64,000 bases of DNA from JALZAI01 sp038212215 (GTDB lineage Bacteria > Actinomycetota > Actinomycetes > Mycobacteriales > Jatrophihabitantaceae). Position numbers and translations under genes: made by a program. The stretch's first letter is position 1. The number at the start of each line of letters is the position of its first letter. The DNA is taken from assembly GCA_038212215.1 (NCBI GenBank), contig JBBQUT010000001.1:321339-385338 (forward strand), read 5' to 3'. Shown here piece after piece: positions 61,935 to 64,000 of the stretch. The notes beneath the pieces were generated by a model, which was given only the letters and a program-made list of their open reading frames with translations, made no database searches and had not been told where the DNA came from.

Positions 61935-62127
61935 CCATCCCAGCTTCGTGATGATCACCCAGGACGGTCCTGGCGCCGGCATGGAAATCGGTGGTGGCGA
62001 ACCCGGCGGCATGCCAGCATTCGCCCATGATCACGCTGATGGGCGGCGGGGCTGTCCGCAGTCACACAGTGACGGATGCCGCCGGCCAGCGGACGCCGTC
62101 AGCCGGAAGGCGTGCCTCGCAGCAATC

Positions 62128-62751
62128 GTGATCAGCGCCCTCGTCGCTGGGATCGTTGCCGGGTATGGCGTAGCTCTGCCCGTCGGCGCTGTCGCGACGT
62201 ACCTCGTTGCGCTGGGCGTTCGCGAACGGTTCGGCGTAGCTGCAGCCGCAGCACTTGGCGCGGCCACCACCGACGGATTCTTCGCAGCCATCGCTGTGTT
62301 CGGTGGTGTCGGGCTGCAGCGAGCCCTGCGTCCGGTGTCGACACCGTTGACCTACGCGTCCGCCGCGATTCTGGTTGCGTTGGCGATGCGTACCGTCCTC
62401 GGCGCAGTACGTCGGCATCGAGACATTGGGGTGACCGCGACGACCGACCTCGCGAGCCCCGATCCGTTGCGCACGTACCTGAGCCTCGTTGGGATAACCG
62501 CAGCGAACCCGTCGACCCTCGTCTACTTCGCGGCACTCGTGATCGGCGCTGAGCCGCAGCGCGGTTCCGCAACATGGTCCGGCTGCGTATTCGCCCTCGG
62601 CGCTCTTGTGGCGTCGGCGAGCTGGCAGTTGCTCCTAGCTGGAAGCGGAGCCATTCTGGGCCGCGTGCTGACAAGCAGTCGCGGACAGCTCAGCGTGGCA
62701 CTCCTGTGCGCGTCCATCATGGTTGCCCTCGCCGCTCGTCTCCTCCTGTAA
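62128..62751 (+). CDS. LysE/RhtB-type amino acid exporter
   Basis: About 207 residues from a GTG at 62128; the frame is open from an ATG at 61948, but the extra 60 residues are hydrophilic and unlike the family, so the shorter form is preferred. Five to six membrane helices, with GYGVALPVGAVATYLVALGVRERFG containing the PxGAV family element and AALGAATTDGFFAAIAVFG next. ITAANPSTLVYFAALVIG opens the second half. It would export a small amino acid or related metabolite, driven by the proton motive force. Substrate unknown. Confidence 0.8.
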   Translation: MISALVAGIVAGYGVALPVGAVATYLVALGVRERFGVAAAAALGAATTDGFFAAIAVFGGVGLQRALRPVSTPLTYASAAILVALAMRTVLGAVRRHRDIGVTATTDLASPDPLRTYLSLVGITAANPSTLVYFAALVIGAEPQRGSATWSGCVFALGALVASASWQLLLAGSGAILGRVLTSSRGQLSVALLCASIMVALAARLLL

Positions 62752-62906
62752 TGATGTAATCCGATCGAGTTCATGGCACCCGAATACAGCCATGAGCCAT
62801 TGCCCATAGTTCGTTCGATTGCGGAGAGCTCTCAGAACTCCTGAAGAGCGATTGACCAGTTGCGCTTAGGGCGAGCTGGCTTGCGTTCGCGTACCGCGGC
62901 GGCGGC

Positions 62907-64000
62907 CTATCGATGTCGGGTGTTCAGCCGTGGGGTGCGTGACGGGTCGATCCATGCTGGTGGCACCCAGTGGGGTCGGCCGTTGGTCATGATGCAGTGC
63001 CAGTCGTTTTGTTGAAAGTGGCGGTGGTGGTGTGCGCAGAGCAGGGTGCCGTTATCGACGCTGGTGCGCCCGCTGTGGCGGTGCTCGGTGAGGTGGTGGG
63101 TTTGGCACCAGGCTGGTGGGGCGTCGCAGCCGGGAAAGCTGCAGCCGAGGTCTCGGGCGATGAGCGCGAGACGCTGTTGTTCGGTGAAGATGCGTTGGGT
63201 GCTGGAGTAGGCGGTGATCCCTTTCGTTGTGGAGAGCAGCACGGCGATGATGCGGGTGTCGCCGCCGGCCCAGCGTTTCGCGAGGTGGGCGGGTACGAGG
63301 TAGCCGTGTCCGGTGCGCGCCATTCCGGGTCGGATCGCTGTGCCGGTGGTGGGGGACGGGTCGTACGGGCGCGGGAACAGAGCGGTGTCGCGGGTGACGC
63401 CGCTGCTGCCGAACCCGGCGCTGCTGGTGCTGCTGGTGCTGCTGGCGCTGCTGGTGCTGCTGGCGCTGCTGGTGGTGGTGTAGGTGTCGGCGTCCATGGT
63501 GAGCAGGATCGTGGTGCTGATGCCGCCGGCGTTGGGGAGTTGTTCGGCGCGTTCCACCATTGTCAGGATGTCGAGCAGCGCGTCATGGCGACGCTGCCCC
63601 GCGGTGCGGGCATCGCGCCCGCTCGCGTCACGGTCGGTGTCGGTATCGCCGGGGTCGGCGCGACCGGCCCGGCCGCCCCCCCCCCCGCCGCCGCCCGGGG
63701 GGGCGGGTCGGGGGGGCCGGCGCCCCGCCAGGCCGTCGAGGTGGGTGTGCAGGTGTTCGGCGCATTCGGGGGTGAGATCACCGGACAGGTGCGCGGATCC
63801 GTCGGGGCGGCGGGTGCGGCGTAGGTCGCGGTGCTTGTCGCGGTAGGCGTGCTCACGGTCCAGTGTGTCGGGGTCGAGGTAGGCGCCCAGTTCGGTGGCG
63901 TGCTGCTCGAGGAAGCGGGGGTGCTGTTCGCGGGCGACGTCGAGCAGGATCTGCTCCACGGTGGCGTGCAGGTCGTGACGGATGGTGGCGGGCAGCTTCT
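62907..64000 (-). CDS. DUF222-HNH endonuclease domain protein (5' end beyond the right edge)
   Basis: A large actinobacterial family: DUF222 helical region then a C-terminal HNH nuclease. The reading frame is open to base 64000, so the N-terminus is missing. The visible part starts KLPATIRHDLHATVEQILLD and contains an unusual Gly/Pro tract and a Ser/Thr-rich linker. The HNH motif is complete: CSFPGCDAPPAWCQTHHL, then SVDNGTLLCAHHHRHFH-like residues to ~40 before the end. Copies of this gene are often numerous in one genome and may ride on mobile or self-splicing elements. It is convergent with the lysE gene, 155 nt away. Confidence 0.9.
   Translation of the reverse strand, partial: KLPATIRHDLHATVEQILLDVAREQHPRFLEQHATELGAYLDPDTLDREHAYRDKHRDLRRTRRPDGSAHLSGDLTPECAEHLHTHLDGLAGRRPPRPAPPGGGGGGGGRAGRADPGDTDTDRDASGRDARTAGQRRHDALLDILTMVERAEQLPNAGGISTTILLTMDADTYTTTSSASSTSSASSTSSTSSAGFGSSGVTRDTALFPRPYDPSPTTGTAIRPGMARTGHGYLVPAHLAKRWAGGDTRIIAVLLSTTKGITAYSSTQRIFTEQQRLALIARDLGCSFPGCDAPPAWCQTHHLTEHRHSGRTSVDNGTLLCAHHHRHFQQNDWHCIMTNGRPHWVPPAWIDPSRTPRLNTRHR
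63419..63480. repeat. CTGGTG/CTGGCG microsatellite coding a Ser/Thr linker
   Basis: About ten imperfect repeats of a CTG-GTG/GCG unit on the plus strand. On the minus strand they encode the Ser/Thr-rich linker of the HNH protein. Length variation in multiples of three would change the linker without a frameshift. Confidence 0.7.
63676..63716. repeat. Homopolymer cluster inside the HNH gene (C11, G7, G7)
   Basis: An 11-base C run (63676-63686), then 7-base G runs at 63697-63703 and 63710-63716. On the minus strand they encode a Gly/Pro-rich linker. Slippage of one base would truncate the HNH domain. Confidence 0.75.

Noticed and set aside
61948..62127. N-terminal extension of the LysE-type exporter
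   Set aside because: The 60 extra residues are hydrophilic, unlike the family, and cover an intergenic-type region after a repeat.

Overview
The window is GC-rich (roughly two-thirds GC), densely coding DNA from a free-living actinobacterium. Actinobacterial markers include an acVLRF1-type release-factor-like protein, a DUF222-HNH endonuclease, two WXG100-like proteins, the ImuA'/ImuB/DnaE2 mutasome and LexA boxes with GAAC-N4-GTTC cores. The type IV pilus operon, GtrA, and MmsA plus an omega-aminotransferase would fit a Frankiales/Jatrophihabitans/Nakamurella-like lineage. That placement is inference; there is no rRNA or tRNA gene in the window.

Layout. 1-7288 (minus): type IV pilus operon in the order pilB-pilT-pilC-three tandem pilins-pilD-pilM (cut by the left edge). 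The middle pilin is frameshifted. 7387-9922: a CBS-domain protein and a membrane GGDEF-EAL protein. 10275-14862: a solo AbiEi-like protein and the error-prone polymerase DnaE2. 14938-18757: a second GGDEF-EAL protein, an unrecognised acyltransferase-like protein and a flavodoxin-like reductase. 18788-23364: imuB, a small conserved protein, a VapBC-type toxin-antitoxin pair, a DJ-1/PfpI protein, an HxlR regulator and a divergent alpha/beta hydrolase. 23407-27318: the DEAH helicase HrpA. 27330-37916: a galactoside locus with solute-binding lipoprotein, two permeases and LacZ on the minus strand, a divergent GH36 alpha-galactosidase, then GalT and a DeoR repressor. 38152-44922: a small conserved protein, imuA', arginine deiminase, a class A beta-lactamase-fold protein, a GH13 glucosidase, a cupin and a VWA protein. 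44937-51023: class I aldolase, an AlkZ-like protein, an omega-aminotransferase with methylmalonate-semialdehyde dehydrogenase, a helical protein and GtrA. 51125-57066: purK-purE, a hydrolase/ABC-ATPase fusion with its permease, and acVLRF1. 57095-61207: UDP-glucose dehydrogenase, glucose-6-phosphate isomerase and 6-phosphogluconate dehydrogenase. 61280-64000: two WXG100-like proteins, a LysE-type exporter and a partial DUF222-HNH protein.

How the parts work together. The pilus genes supply two ATPases, platform, pilins and processing peptidase for one machine. The two cyclic-di-GMP proteins nearby could control surface behaviour. The SOS mutasome is split over three sites, each with its own LexA box whose core lies exactly 12 nt from the start codon. 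The galactoside locus imports and cleaves alpha- and beta-galactosides and passes galactose to the Leloir pathway, but an ABC ATPase and galK are not present here. The most unusual gene is at 52887-55538: one polypeptide predicted to place a serine hydrolase outside the membrane and an ABC ATPase inside it, translationally coupled to a permease.

Non-coding structure worth attention: a shared pilin leader with a hairpin at the ribosome binding site, a dispersed nested palindrome (two ~70-nt copies plus one partial), a G-quadruplex-type repeat at 10026-10060, a 16-bp tandem repeat at 23358, a 13-bp palindrome in the hxlR-hydrolase gap, and an 11-C tract inside the HNH gene.
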